Shown here: positions 39,767 to 51,986 of the stretch, in pieces
How the letters are laid out: every line of letters starts with the position of its first letter
Numbering within the stretch: the stretch's first letter is position 1
Source of the DNA: Agelaius tricolor
Taxonomy: Eukaryota; Chordata; Aves; Passeriformes; Icteridae
Length of the DNA stretch: 64,000 nt
Direction of reading: 5' to 3'
Assembly (NCBI GenBank): GCA_023055355.1
Contig: JALJCS010000004.1
Location: 16,088,001 to 16,152,000, forward strand
The notes under the pieces: generated by a model
What the model saw: only the letters and a program-made list of their open reading frames with translations
Database searches by the model: none
Told to the model about the DNA's origin: nothing
Position numbers and translations under genes: made by a program

Positions 39767-39853
39767 AAAAGGTGCAACAGGTACACGTTTCATTTCAACT
39801 TAGGAAATAAATTTTTTCAAGAAAGATGTGGGCAGGCTGGAGATAGTTCAAAA
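39767..39853 (+). mobile_element. Permuted CR1-derived patch, two pieces in swapped order
   Basis: Positions 39767-39817 match 38378-38428 of the neighbouring CR1 copy at 50 of 51 bases. The next piece, 39816-39853, matches 38161-38198 at 35 of 38 bases. In the CR1 the second piece lies about 180 bp upstream of the first, so the order is reversed while the orientation is kept. The pieces join through a shared TT. Nothing else of CR1 flanks the patch; an A-rich run with AAAC and AAAT units (39854-39893) follows. Copying by template jumps during break repair or reverse transcription would give this result. Confidence 0.88.
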
Positions 39854-42800
39854 CAACAATAAAATAAACAAACAAATAAATAAATAAAAAACACAACCAC
39901 TTTTATAGTAGTTAACTTTTCAGGGATAACATAAGACACAAACAAATACATCTTCAATCTATGCTGTTGATGGTAGAAAATGGAACAGAAACAGCTTCTT
40001 AAGAAAAGCACCCTAAACAGAAAATGCATTTACAAATGAAATGTCTTCGGAAGGAAATCTTCACACATTTTACACATAATAGAAAATATTTTTTTTGAAA
40101 AATAATGCTGTGAAGATTAGGAAGGCACCCGTCAGGCATACTATTATTACAGAAATTGAAAATCAGCTTTCATACAGACAATGCACAAATAGCTGAATAA
40201 AGGATATTGTTATTTTAGGAGACAGCTGTTAAGGAAAAAGGAGTTGGTAGAAACCAGCACTAGACACTAAAAAAAAGAAATAGCCTGATGTCAAAGTACT
40301 CACAGCTGCATCTTATATTTTCATATGAAATGAAAACACTGACAAAAAGTACAGGGATGGAAGATTATGTAAGCTTATGTATTTGGGGGGAAAAAACCCA
40401 AAAAACCAAAAAAAATTATGTAGTAATTCAAAAAGAAAAGAAGAGAACCAAAATGATATCTCCTTAACTCCCTACTATTAAGCAGGCACAGATAGAATTG
40501 TACACCACTGTGCAATGTATGATGAACAGCAGTGTGAAATGTACGTTGAGGTGATTAGGGGATAAGTGACTTCAGAGCAAGTCTGAAGAATGTCTCTCAA
40601 GAACTAGATATAACCTTTTAAATCTCTTCTGTCAACTTTTTTATAGTTGTGCTGTCTCAAATCAATATATAAATGCATGCAAAAAAATGTGGACACCTGA
40701 TGAGAATAAAGAATATATCCAAACAGTTAAAGGTAAAAAACCAGCCCAATGCAGGAGCTGAGCATCACTACATAAAGCCTCCATAGCCTCTGGGCTGAAA
40801 ACTTTTGATCAGAGGGGTCAAGGTACAGACTTTCTTCACAGTAAGGCTGAAAGCAGCCTCTTTTTATTAGACTTACTTTTCTATTTGATTTTAATTGATT
40901 ATGTTTGTTGAACTCATTCCTTTTGGGGACAATATACTATCTTATCTTTCTAAAAGGCATAGAAATGAGTTCAAGACAAAATAATCACTATTTTGTCAAT
41001 GATAGGAAATAATTGCTATAATCTTCTAGCTTACTATCTTTTTCAAGTCAAAAATAAATACTCAGTACTATCAACTGCAAGCTGCAGATGCAGATGTAAG
41101 AAAATCCTCACAAGATTCAACCATACTGGTCCACCTTTCTTACTGACAATATCTTGCTTTTAGATAAGAGGATGCAGGCATGCTGCAAGATATACAGCTG
41201 AATGAAAAGCAAGTTGCAGCAGAGACAAGCTTAGCAAAAGCTCCAGCAGCTCCTGGTGGCTTGGGGAGGGATAACTATCAGCAGCTGACAACAAAGCTTT
41301 TGCTTGGTATTTCATCTGTGGTAGTACAAAAAGCCCAGATAGCAAATCTAATCTGAAATTGGGTCAACACATTTTGAGGAACAGAACAGAGAGCACAAGC
41401 ACAGGACTTCAAGTGGGGCTTTCATACCAGATGCTGTATATAACTGCACCCACATCCAGACAATACTCTCATCACATTTGGTGCTGCAGTGAAGTAATTT
41501 AAAATAATGATTTAAAAATTGTGAATTATCTTCTAGTAATCTTCAGATGCATGAAAAATACCTCAGACTACTGTAGGAGAGGCTTGGAGTCTTTTATTGC
41601 TATTGTAGTATCTATTGTGCTATGTTGGATGACACTCCCAGAGGTAAATACCCAAGTTTTTGAATTGTCTAATGAGTTCTGAAAGAATATGCCTATTTTC
41701 ACTGAAAGTAGTTCAAAAAAGCAGAGAGAAGAATTTATCAAAATTTAAGAGAATTTACCAAAAAAAAAAAAAAAAAACCAAACAAACCAAATGAAACAGC
41801 ACTGAAAAGATGTTTTCTACTGGTGTAAGAAGAAGAGGCAGTGGTGTTGCACAATGCGTAGCAAATATTTTTTTCAATAAGATGGTAGGCAATGTGCTTG
41901 AAAAACAGGTTCAGAAAACCATTGGCTTTCATATTAATATCTTGGAAGCACACCCTTGCATACAAAATCTGACCAGAAACTGCAGAGAAAGGCTGATTTA
42001 CTGAGAACTTCAGCAAGTAAGGCAGGGTAGCTGAATAGAGGATTTTTCCCTCAAAATTTTTTACAGTCCAAGACAGGTTGTTTCTTGGGCTAACCATGGC
42101 AGAACCAAACTTCATGTCTGAGTGTTTCCTCCCACAACCAGCTAGTTTTCAATCTTTCTCAATTATAGAAAACCAGGTTTAACAATAAAGTATAAAGAAT
42201 TCAAAATATATGTATTTGCACTTGAAACTGTTATCTCAAATTCACACAACACCACCTTGTAAAACCGTGTTTTTCAGATAGGTGATTCAAATCAGCCTGA
42301 TGTACTCCAGCTTTCACAGTCCACCATAAGAGGAGTCTCTGATCAGTGTAAAAAAAATCTGGATCAGTCTAAATTGGAGTTTACTTGTTTTTAGTGTTGA
42401 TTTTTAGAGTTTCTGTTTTCCAAGGAAAATATTTCTTTTCAACCCCAAAAACCCTACTCATACAGTCAGCACTTGTGGGAGGTCTCATCTTGGCCAAGTA
42501 TGTGCCGTGTCACTGACATTCATACGGCAGTAAATCTCACCAGGACTTTGGAAGGGAGATCTTTACATGGTCTACAGCCTGTGAGCTGTCTGTATTTAGA
42601 CAAGAGAAAGGCAAAAACACAGGCTCAACCTCCAGAAAGAAGCTGGGAATGTTTTTGCTCAAACTGTCTACCACTCCAATCAGGCAAAGCAGGATTTTTG
42701 GTGAGTCATAGTGATGCGAGCTGTAGTTGAACAAGTAATCTGAAAGACATCGTTACTAATAACAAAAAGCAAATACTATCAAATGAAGTTTTCCATGGCA

Positions 42801-45229
42801 ACTAGCCTAGTCACAGAAAATCCACAATATTTCAAGTTGAAATACAACTGAGCCACAGAATACACTTTTACAGTGTAGTCTACAAAGTGACAAATAGGTA
42901 TAGAAATGCATACAAAAGACACAGAGGATTCTGATCAGTTCATTAGAAACACCAAACCACTTCTGTGGTTTGGTCAGAAAACTCCTTTCTTCTATAGCTG
43001 GAGTATCTTTCCTCCAAATATATTTCCTGACAGAAAATATGGGAATGAGGCAATGGGAAGAAGGCAAATGCAAGTGAGCACAGACAAGTAAACCAAAATT
43101 TAAAAAATTTCTTTATATTGCTGTTCTAAAATGAGGTCAACCAAAAATTGCTGCCTCAAGCACCCTACACTAGAACTCAGTAGTATTAACTCCCAGCATC
43201 ATGCAATTACTGCTTATTATTCTGGTCCTCTTATGTGAAAAATCTCATGATCTAGTGAAATGTTTTTGGAGTCTACTTTCTACCATTTTTCATAACCTTA
43301 TGGGTTTACTATTATTTTAAGCTGAGAACATCACTGTGGACCTTCTTCAGCCCCTTTTACTACAGACTTGCTTATGGCTGATCTGTGCTTTTGAGAGAAC
43401 TGATGAAATCAGACTTTCAGCTGAATATAAGGACTATCAGTGTTCAAGCTTTCCCACTTCTTTTCCTCAAGTCTGTCTTTCATACTTCTAAAGTTTACTC
43501 TTTTTATTTGATTTTCTGTGTTTGCACCCACTATTTGCGTTGTGGATAATCTTTCTTCTCGTACATTTTTGGCATTTCCTGCTGGTAGATCTACATAAAG
43601 AATCGTCATTTAATTTTTAAGACAGTGGTCCAAGATAAACATCCTAACTCATCATGTTCTCAGCCTACCATGCTGATTTGCTTACAAGATGCTTAGTGCT
43701 TTATGTTTTGCATTTATTATTCTTTCTGTTATGACAATTCTATGCTGTATTGTGTTCTGGAATTAGCTGTCAGTGAAACAGGATTGTAACTGTGTCTAAC
43801 CCCATAGTCAAGGCAAATTGCAAAGCAATTGCAATACTTGCACCCTAAGCCTCAACCTGTCATCATTGCTGTTCTTGTCATTGTTTTTCCTTTTCCCATC
43901 ATTGGTAAGTCTGTTGGTATTGCAATTTGAGATTTGTACTGTTCTCTAAGGCCTCCATCCATGCTCCTACCTTCAAGAACTAAATGCACAAATGTGGAAA
44001 CAAAACTAGAGTCATCATCAGACCAAAAAATAAAAAGCTAAAAGTCTAATCCTAAATCTATTTTGGACTTATTCTGGACTCTATGTTAAGGCCCCACATT
44101 TGTTTCCGTTCCCTGGTCTATAAAGGTCTAAAAGATTGCTTAAAGTCCTCTTGGAGCTGAATGAGTTAACATTTCTAACATTTATTTCTCCCTTTGTTCT
44201 TTTTCACAAACTGTATGCAACCAAATCTATTCATTATTCAGAATGATTCACAATTTCCTTCAGTGACTAATTCTTAACCAAACCCATAAATCTCAAACAC
44301 TGAAGGAATAGTGCTGGAACCAAATGTGCTGTCTGGAAATCTTTTCCAGGTTGGCTGACTCTATAAGCCAATCAATAAGAAAAGACAAAAGAATCTCAAA
44401 TTTTATAGAATTTTTTTGGTGGAGTACAAGATCAGAATGCTGAGTTTTTGTGGCATGACTAAGTAATTAGTATATTATTACAATTCACTACAGATATGAT
44501 CCTCCTTTGCCAGACAGCCTCTACCCTAAAGCAAGGTGTAAGATTTTTTTGGTGAAATTTCCATCTGAAAATTATAAATCCATGACACTTAATCTTGAAG
44601 TGAAATAACTGAAAGTGAAAACTACACAGATTCCAACCAGTATTTTTAGAAGAACACACCCTCAGGAACAAACCAACAGATTTATTCAACACAGCATTTT
44701 CCCCCTAGCTATCAATGAATCAGCTAAGGCCAGATGCTGCAGTCCTGTCTTGCTCCAGATCAAGCAGACACCACTCCACCAACCATTAGCATCCCAACAG
44801 GTTTCTGAAAGTATGCTGCTTTCTAAGATGATGCTAAGATGGAATCTCTACAAGTCTGATGGAGGACAAAGTCAGAATTCACAATGACCTTGGCAGACAA
44901 AAAACACTGTCTCAAGAAAAACAAAAAAGAAAGAGAGGATGCAGTTCAGTTAGTTTATTGTACCACTCTGTACCTTGGGGGGAATAACCATTTTCACAAA
45001 CAGGAAAAAAACAGATGGCAAAGGACTGACAAGGTAATAGATCTTCAAGACAGATCCCAGGAACTATAATAGACTATGAATGAGCAGTGAGATTCTACTA
45101 GAAAAAAAAATTTAAAGTCAAATATTAGACAAAAACTTAAATGGCAAAAACATTATCAGGCACCATAATTTTTCCATTCTACTCAGCACTACTAAAACTA
45201 GAGTTAAATGCCCAGTTTTATATACTGCA
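39854..45229. other. Single-copy, AT-rich DNA with no recognised gene
   Basis: No gene, RNA gene or interspersed repeat was identified. An 18-base A-run lies at 41760-41777. Open frames reach 125 codons at 41738-42115 (minus) with no domain, and its C-terminal part is the translation of the A-run, read as phenylalanines. Confidence 0.6.
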
Positions 45230-45600
45230 CTTCAAAAAAATCATGTGTATCAAATTGGAGACAATCCAGAGTAGAGAAAAAAGAATGATGAGGCAACTGC
45301 AAAACACAAGCAATTAAGTAAGATTGAAGTAATTGGGCTTGTTTGGTCTAAAGTTTAAAAGATTACATTAGCCAGGGGTGCTGAAGGGTGGAGAAGGACA
45401 AGGCTTGAGAGAAAATTATGACAGTCTTTAAATATTTAAGAGGCTTCTTCAAATGGGAAAGAAAAAAATCATATACGCTCTTGTCTTTGGTGCCAACAAC
45501 AACAACAACCAAAAAAAAAGCTTCTGTTGTAATAAGAGAAACTGAAATTAAGTTTCATTAAAAAGAATTTATAAAGTTAAAAGAGGAAAGTACTATGACA
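45230..45600 (+). mobile_element. Old, highly diverged CR1 relic
   Basis: The order of weakly conserved words follows the CR1 3' region: a match near caaattggagacaatccaga (compare GAGAGGGTCCAGCG), gaatgatgaggcaactg, attgggcttgtttggtctaa (compare CTGGGTCTTTTCAGCCT), then gaaaattatgacagtcttta and aatatttaagaggcttc, and finally a gaaactgaaattaagtttc stretch. Identity is low and the boundaries are approximate. It is much older than the CR1 copies at 36-38 kb. Confidence 0.6.
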
Positions 45601-48600
45601 GATATCAAAGGGATAGGATTTCTAACTGAAAAACGATGGCTTTTGAAAGAACAAATGAAACCAATACCTGTCTAGAGTAAATGAACTTCTTTAGTCCTTT
45701 ACAGCCTTCTTTTCTCTCACCATGATCATCTGTGCTACACAGATAATCTCTTGTAGCCTCAAAAACTGGTTTCACTAGAGTTCTGCACCTGTCATATATT
45801 TGCAAGTATTTAGCTACTTATTACGCACTTAGGCAAATTACATTTTAAAAAATCATTAAAAATGTAATAAAAGAAATGCACTATGTCTTTCTGAAGAAAA
45901 TAGGAGCATCAGCTAATTAAGTCAATGTTTAAGACATCTACTTTTATTCCCTTTGCCTATACAGTTATCACAAATTGCATGCTATGCTCAGTCTGTAATG
46001 AGATTTGTAATAAGGTACATTTCTCAGGGTGATTTGATATGTGAACATATAAAACCTAGCCTCTTACTTTGACATACTAGCCCCCTCAAAAGTTCATGCC
46101 TCAGTAAGTCTTTCATCATAAATGAATTCTCAATCCACTCCCATCCCTCCAGAAAAAAAAAAAAAAGCAAAAAACATCTTTTTATGGAAAAAAACCACCT
46201 TTCTGACATTTTTAATGCATAACTCCTTCCTGAGACAGATTATTATTTACTCCTGTACCAAGAAAATTGGCAGTGGTATTCTTTATACCCAATGTCATGT
46301 AATGACAAAGTTCAAGGAATAGAGAAGACATTACTGGCTTGGAAAATTGTCATGACAGCCACCAAACACAAATCTTTTATCTGTTCCTTAACAGGGACAT
46401 GCTGGATGGAAAATAAAGAAAAGAAGTCTCAAGCGTCCAATAAATCTTTTATAGCATGTCAACTAAGTCACCTTGGCAAGAACTGAGGAGATCAGAGCTC
46501 TATCGCTGATTCTGACAGCAATCAAACTATCTTGATCAATATCCTTCACAGCCCTGCTTTTCTTCTTGTATTTCATTAATGCAGATTACACAAATCCATT
46601 GGAATATTTTTTCTACAGGTATGTAAAGTGAAAAATCAGGTTAGTTTTGACTTCAGCCAGGCACTGCAGTAAGGCCTGAATAATTAATAATTGATTGAAT
46701 AATTAATTTTATGGTATACAGAGATCCTTGTGAAGATATATAAGTAGTGATCTCCAGTGGATACCAAAAATTAACAGCACTGACTATTCTTTAAATCAAA
46801 AACAACAGGAAAATGTCAACACGGCTAAACTGCATGACAAGCAGAAAGAAAGAATTATTGACCAGTGTTCACAAGAACCTATAGGTCTTCTGGATTAAAT
46901 ATTGATAATACTTTCTACAGACAAACACAGTCATAACTATTTTTTCAGAAGATGTTAATAGATCAATACTTATTTCATAGATACTTGTTATGCTAATCTG
47001 TTTGCTAATCATATTCATTCAGGAATATATATTTATCAGCCATACAGGAATGCACTACTTAGTAATACTCAGTATATATGATATATTCTATATTTCATTT
47101 ATAAATTGCTTCTTTTGTAAAGCTATTTGAAAAAAAAAAAAAAGGACAAAAAAGAAAAATAAAAGGACCTAATTGCCAGCAACTTTTAGCTATGATTCAC
47201 CCCTTATTAGGGAGGGAAAATGCAAATAGTCATTGGGAAAGACAGAACAGCAGCTTCAAGATCTGACAGACTGAATAAACCTCCCACTGAAACTGGGAGC
47301 TTGCACAAACTTATAAAAGACAAGGAATTCCCCATTAAAGCTTAAACTCTTTTGCCACTAGTAATCACATGAAATTGTTTCAACAAGACATAGCCTGTGA
47401 CACAGAACAACACACAATTTTTGATTATGCCCTACTTTTGTTTGTACACTTGTCTTAATTCTGAAGAGGATCACCACTTATTCTCTAGTTTCTGAGGCTA
47501 AGAAACTGAAAAAGTTTAGAGTATCCACTGCATAACTTCTCTTTGGAGCCTCCCACTTCAATCTGGTCTGTTGGCTTCAGGGCATACAGAGACACATTCA
47601 CTGTTCTTTGAATAATGACTTTGACCATCAGAAGTAGAGTCAATAGAAATAAGATCATCATCTTTCACAGCTGCAGGCTTAGAGTAAATGCTGCTTTTTC
47701 AGCCATCCCTATGTTCTCTTGTCCTCAAGAAGCCAAATAATGTCAGAATTGATAAAATAAGAATAGCTGCCTTCCTCTTACAGCCACCAACTCATGAAGA
47801 CTATACCAATCCAAAGGATTCATAAGATGGCAAAGAAATAATTGGAGGGTTTTTTCTGGAGGAAGAAAATGATACTTAAAAAAATTACAGTAAGATAGTC
47901 TTACGGTTTTTTTAAAAGTAATTTTTCATCTTTTTGAGAACTTATTTCTTTTCAGTGCTTACTTTAGTCCTTTTTTACATTCAGATTGAGGAAGAAATTA
48001 CATATAGAGGCTTGGGAGTTGGGTCAATGAGACTGAAAAATTCCTGCCAGGCTGGAGGAAGTAAGGGCTCCATTTTGAGTTCTATCTCCTTTAATTCAAT
48101 GCTTTGTGATGAATTCATAATACATTATTTTTCTAATTCCTTCATGCACTTTTTTGCCCCTAGTTCTGCAACTAACTTACAGCTTCTGTGAATACATATT
48201 AGTCAGGACCAGAGCCACCCCCACTCACTCTAGGTGGTTTCAATTCAATAGTTCAATTCCAAGTGCCACTTACTAAAAGGTCAGGATAATAAGGTGCATC
48301 TAGATATAACTATTAGATCCTAAAGACTTGATTTCTTCTCTGTTCTTATAATTTATTTGTATAATACTGTAGAACATTTAAAAGTTACATGGTTCTGTTG
48401 TATCTTCAAGTTATAGAAAAGTGATTGGCATTCTCTGTCTTTGCAACAGCCCTAATTGTGACTTTTACTGTAACTAATATGATTGTTATCCTATTTATTT
48501 CCATTAGCATTGCTTCTAATTATTATTTGTTATTGCTTCTAACAGTACCATTATTTGACTGCAGTTGTCAGATAAATCATCCAAAAAGTGCTTGTGAAGG

Positions 48601-48676
48601 AAGGCAAAGGCAAAGAGGAAACAGAATTTCACTCTGGACCATACAGAATTTGGAGATCCCTTGGAAAAAGCTTTTG
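45601..48676. other. Single-copy, AT-rich DNA with no recognised gene
   Basis: Nothing beyond short A-runs (about 46144-46157 and 47130-47143) and a TAATTA-rich patch near 46679-46712 was recognised. Open frames are below 90 codons. Confidence 0.6.
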
Positions 48677-48682
48677 ATTTAG

Positions 48683-49250
48683 TGTGGATTCTTTGCTTTT
48701 TTTTTTTCCTCTGCCAGGGTCAGGATTGAAGGCCCTTGAGACGATAGTTCATGTTCAGACTCTGGTGTTTATTGTTTCTTATCTATGTAACAGCCTCACA
48801 GCTGTGAGTTCTGCAGTCTTTCTGAAGGCACAAAATGGCTAACAATCTCTTGTTACAAGGTCTTTTAAGACTAAACTATCCAATTAAGAACTGACACCTA
48901 GATTATTTTCCCTTTTAACCCAATAACTGATCCCTCGAACCCCGCAATGCAGACTTTTCGGTCCAATCACAAAATACCACCCAAATCCATGAAGAAGAAG
49001 GAAGAAGAAGGTGAAGAAGAACAACATGCCTCTGCCCTCCATCTTGCTTCATATTTATTTCTATATTGTAAAACCCCAAACTCTAAGTTTTCCAGCCTGT
49101 GGTATTACACACTTCTAACCGTAATCCCCATACTATTAATAAATTTTGGAAGCCTTTTCCACAGCCTCAGGTCAAAGGCAGTGCTCTCTTGTGAGTCTAT
49201 GCCTCTCAGCACAGAAAGTTTAAAAATTCTCAGCATCCAGGGTTCCAACA
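48683..49250 (-). mobile_element. Solo LTR of an ERVK-like element, imperfect TSD
   Basis: Read on the minus strand, the 568-bp unit starts TGTTGGAACCCTGG and ends GAATCCACA. A polyadenylation signal AATAAA lies at 48768-48773 (minus). Flanking hexamers atttag (48677-48682) and attaag (49251-49256) match at five of six bases, fitting a 6-bp class II duplication with one later change. A GAA-rich run (48991-49019 on +) lies inside the LTR. I recognise the sequence as a passerine LTR type. No internal viral genes remain. A 102-codon + strand frame at 48947-49255 is antisense to the LTR and not considered real. Confidence 0.82.
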
Positions 49251-49256
49251 ATTAAG

Positions 49257-51683
49257 TATTTGTGCAACAGAATCTCCGCACAGCATACCTCTGCAAGACA
49301 CTCACCCCGAGTCCTCATAAATCATGTTCCCCGTTATGTACAGCATAGAAGACGAAAAGAAGCTTCCTTGCTAATCTAAACAGTGGAGGAAATGTCCACA
49401 GCTCCATGAGACAAAAACAGCTAAGTGACCTTTTCTCCTTGAAAGTTTGCTGCCATGCTGAGTACCTACAACTCTGGAAACACAGCCATAATGTCTGTGA
49501 TTAAACTAAAAGCAAAAGAAGCAAAAGCCAGCTGAAGACACTGAGAACCTTCTGCTGGGTGACAAAGACATGCACAATCTGACATATTCCAGCCTTCAGC
49601 AGACAAAGACTGCATGCAGGCCAGCATGCAGAAATGTTACATGTCGACAGAGCACAGTTCTTCAGATTTCATCTCAACCCTGTTAAGCAACTGAGATCTG
49701 TAATGTGGGCTGAATGGATACATTTGATCTAAAGGAGAATAGCACACTTGTGAATAGAGGCATTTAAGCCAGTAGAATGAAATTCATGGGCTATTTCCAT
49801 TATCTCTGTGTATGCTTTGTAATCTGTTGCTTATCAATACCCTCATCAGACTTACTCCACCTTAAAAACAAACACCAAAATCTACTTGGCAGAAGTAAAC
49901 ACATGCCGATATCTTTGAATTTAAACTGTAAGCCAAGAACTAAATATGAACATTAAGAAGCAGCTTTCATTAAGTTGTCTATTTAGAGTACTTTGTGAAC
50001 AATTCAGCAACCCTAGTATTAAAACTCTCTAATAGATCATGCTTCAGTTGTAGTTTTTTTCAGCTACTCATCACAGTTCTTTGGACCATTTCGTTTAACA
50101 ACTTAGCTGTACTCAGCTCACTTTTAAATTGCTCATGGAGCTCCTTCTGTGTTTCTATTCTTGCCCTCAGTTTACAACAAAATTAATTTTCTGTTCTAAT
50201 TGCAGGAAATTTAGTATTTCTCTTACAAGCATTAGTATTTCTGCATTATAAGTAGCAAAAAGCACACAGGACTAAAGACCAGACAAGATATTTCAAAAGC
50301 CTCAAGAATCTGCAATGTTGTGTTTTCATTGGCTTTTCTAAACCATCTGAGCCAACAGTGAGATATTTTAATGGATATTAAAAGAGGAATCAGGTCTCAG
50401 ATGTACCACTAGATTTTATCTTGTTTAGTATTCAGGCCTAGGTTTAAAGCCTAATCAGCATCAGGATTTGTGTTTGGCTTCAGCAGAATCAAAACTTTAC
50501 AATGGTGCTTTGAAGTTTTGCAGTTAAACTTGTGGTTTAGCACTGTGAAAATCTCAGCTCTGTTCTGCTCAGCTCAACTCAATTCCTGTCTGAGCTCCAG
50601 CAAGCCCCTGAGCTGCCCTCTACCTTGGCACACCGCCTGGTTTGAAACAGAGTCTGCCTTGTTTGTTCAGTACAAATTCCTGAAACCCAAGATTCCCACT
50701 GTGTGTTTTCTATCACAAGGGGACCCTGATGTTGGTTGAAGCCTCATAAATCTAAAAAAAAATGCATATACTCCTGAACAGTGAAATCTTACAGACATGT
50801 TGTCCTTGTAAGGTATTAGCTTAGAGTCATAACCAGAAAAAGACGTCTCTCTGAGTTTAGGTAGAAGTAGAAATAGAGTGTACAAGTGACTATGCAACCA
50901 GAGATATGAATCCTTCAATTCAACTAAAATTAGGAAGGGGGCTTACCTCTCAAGTTCCCAGTTTAGAATATTTCTATTTTAAAATGCAATCTTTCAGTAC
51001 TATTGTTAACTAAGACAAGGAACCGCATTTCTGTCTTAAAAATATCACTTGAAGTGTGTGTTACTACCTTGGAAAAAAAAAGGGGGGGAAATAGAAAAAG
51101 GAAAAAATAAAACAACCCAGATGTTTTAATTTTATAGTGTTAAATGTAGGTTTGGGAGGAGGAAAAGCTATAGCCTCATTGATTATGTTTTTAAGATGCC
51201 ATATGTAAATGATTATAGCAACATATCCTGAAGACCATGTCCTCATTAAAAAACTGTTCTCTGCTTTTAGCCTGTTTCAGGTTTAGAACACCAACAATTT
51301 CCTCTACAGCTGATAAAGCCATGGTTTCAGGATATGAAGAATGAAAATATTCAGTCAAGAAGGTATTATATCTAAATTCTTCATGTTGGAATTAATAAAT
51401 TGTAAAGTAAGAGGAGGAAGTTGATAGTAAAAGTAATTCCTTGAAGCTAGCATTGAAATTCAGACTTTGTCACTCCACTAAGTCAGTAAAAACTTTCTGA
51501 CACACTTAAAGAAAAATATACTGTCTGAAAGTTGAAAGACTAGCAAAGGGGGAAATAATTACAATACAGCAGGAAGTAGATCCTCAACTTTTCTGGATCA
51601 TCTGTAAATCTCTTCAGTACTGCTATCTCCACTACAAAAGTGGAGGAAATGTCTAAGTAAGGTTAATCAACTCAGACAAGGCT
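49257..51683. other. Single-copy spacer between two solo LTRs
   Basis: No gene or repeat family was recognised. There is a purine run with a G-tract at about 51071-51105. The longest open frame, 89 codons at 50470-50739 (+), has no domain. Confidence 0.6.
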
Positions 51684-51689
51684 GAGAAG
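51684..51689. repeat. Target-site duplication, left copy (gagaag)
   Basis: Exact hexamer abutting the LTR 51690-51980 on its left; it recurs at 51981-51986. Confidence 0.93.
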
Positions 51690-51980
51690 TGTTACATGGA
51701 GTCTTAGGTTGGAGACAAACACATGACACAACACCATGGGTCATCAGCAAACAGCAGTGAGTTTAATGTGGCTGCCCCTTTTATAGGGACTTTGGATTTC
51801 CCAGGCTCAGATACTTGATTGTTTGGGACCTCTTTCCCCTCGCTGCTCAGTGGTGTATCAGGCCTGGCTGGGGTCTTTGCTTGCGTTTGAATCCAACCTG
51901 TCCCCACCTTATCTGGGGACTTGTTTTCTCCTAGGTTGGTTGAGTTTAGCGGGCAGCTCCAGACCAGCTGCAATACGACA
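51690..51980 (-). mobile_element. Short solo LTR of an ERVK-like element, perfect TSD
   Basis: Read on the minus strand, the 291-bp unit begins TGTCGTATTGCAGC and ends CCATGTAACA. An exact 6-bp target-site duplication, gagaag, flanks it at 51684-51689 and 51981-51986. On the minus strand there is a good TATA box (CCTATAAAAGG, around 51779-51787) and, about 15 bases on, ATTAAA (51762-51767) as a likely polyadenylation signal, so the promoter and RNA end signal are tightly packed, as in compact LTRs. Nothing viral lies inside, so this is a solo LTR. The TATA box could still work as a minus-strand promoter. The 89-codon minus frame at 51704-51973 is within the LTR and is not coding. Confidence 0.93.
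51779..51787 (-). promoter_or_regulatory. Putative LTR TATA box
   Basis: The minus strand reads CCTATAAAAGG here, close to the vertebrate TATA consensus, within the U3/R part of the solo LTR. Any transcript would run to lower coordinates. Activity is not shown by the sequence. Confidence 0.6.
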
Positions 51981-51986
51981 GAGAAG
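51981..51986. repeat. Target-site duplication, right copy (gagaag)
   Basis: Exact match to 51684-51689, directly after the LTR. Confidence 0.93.

Noticed and set aside
41738..42115. 125-codon open frame on the minus strand ending in a phenylalanine run
   Set aside because: The run is the translation of an A-homopolymer on the opposite strand; no domain is visible.
48947..49255. 102-codon open frame on the + strand
   Set aside because: It is antisense to the solo LTR at 48683-49250 and spans its edge; its Lys/Glu run comes from the GAA-rich repeat.
51704..51973. 89-codon open frame on the minus strand
   Set aside because: It is inside the 291-bp LTR, covering its promoter and RNA end signals, and matches no protein feature.
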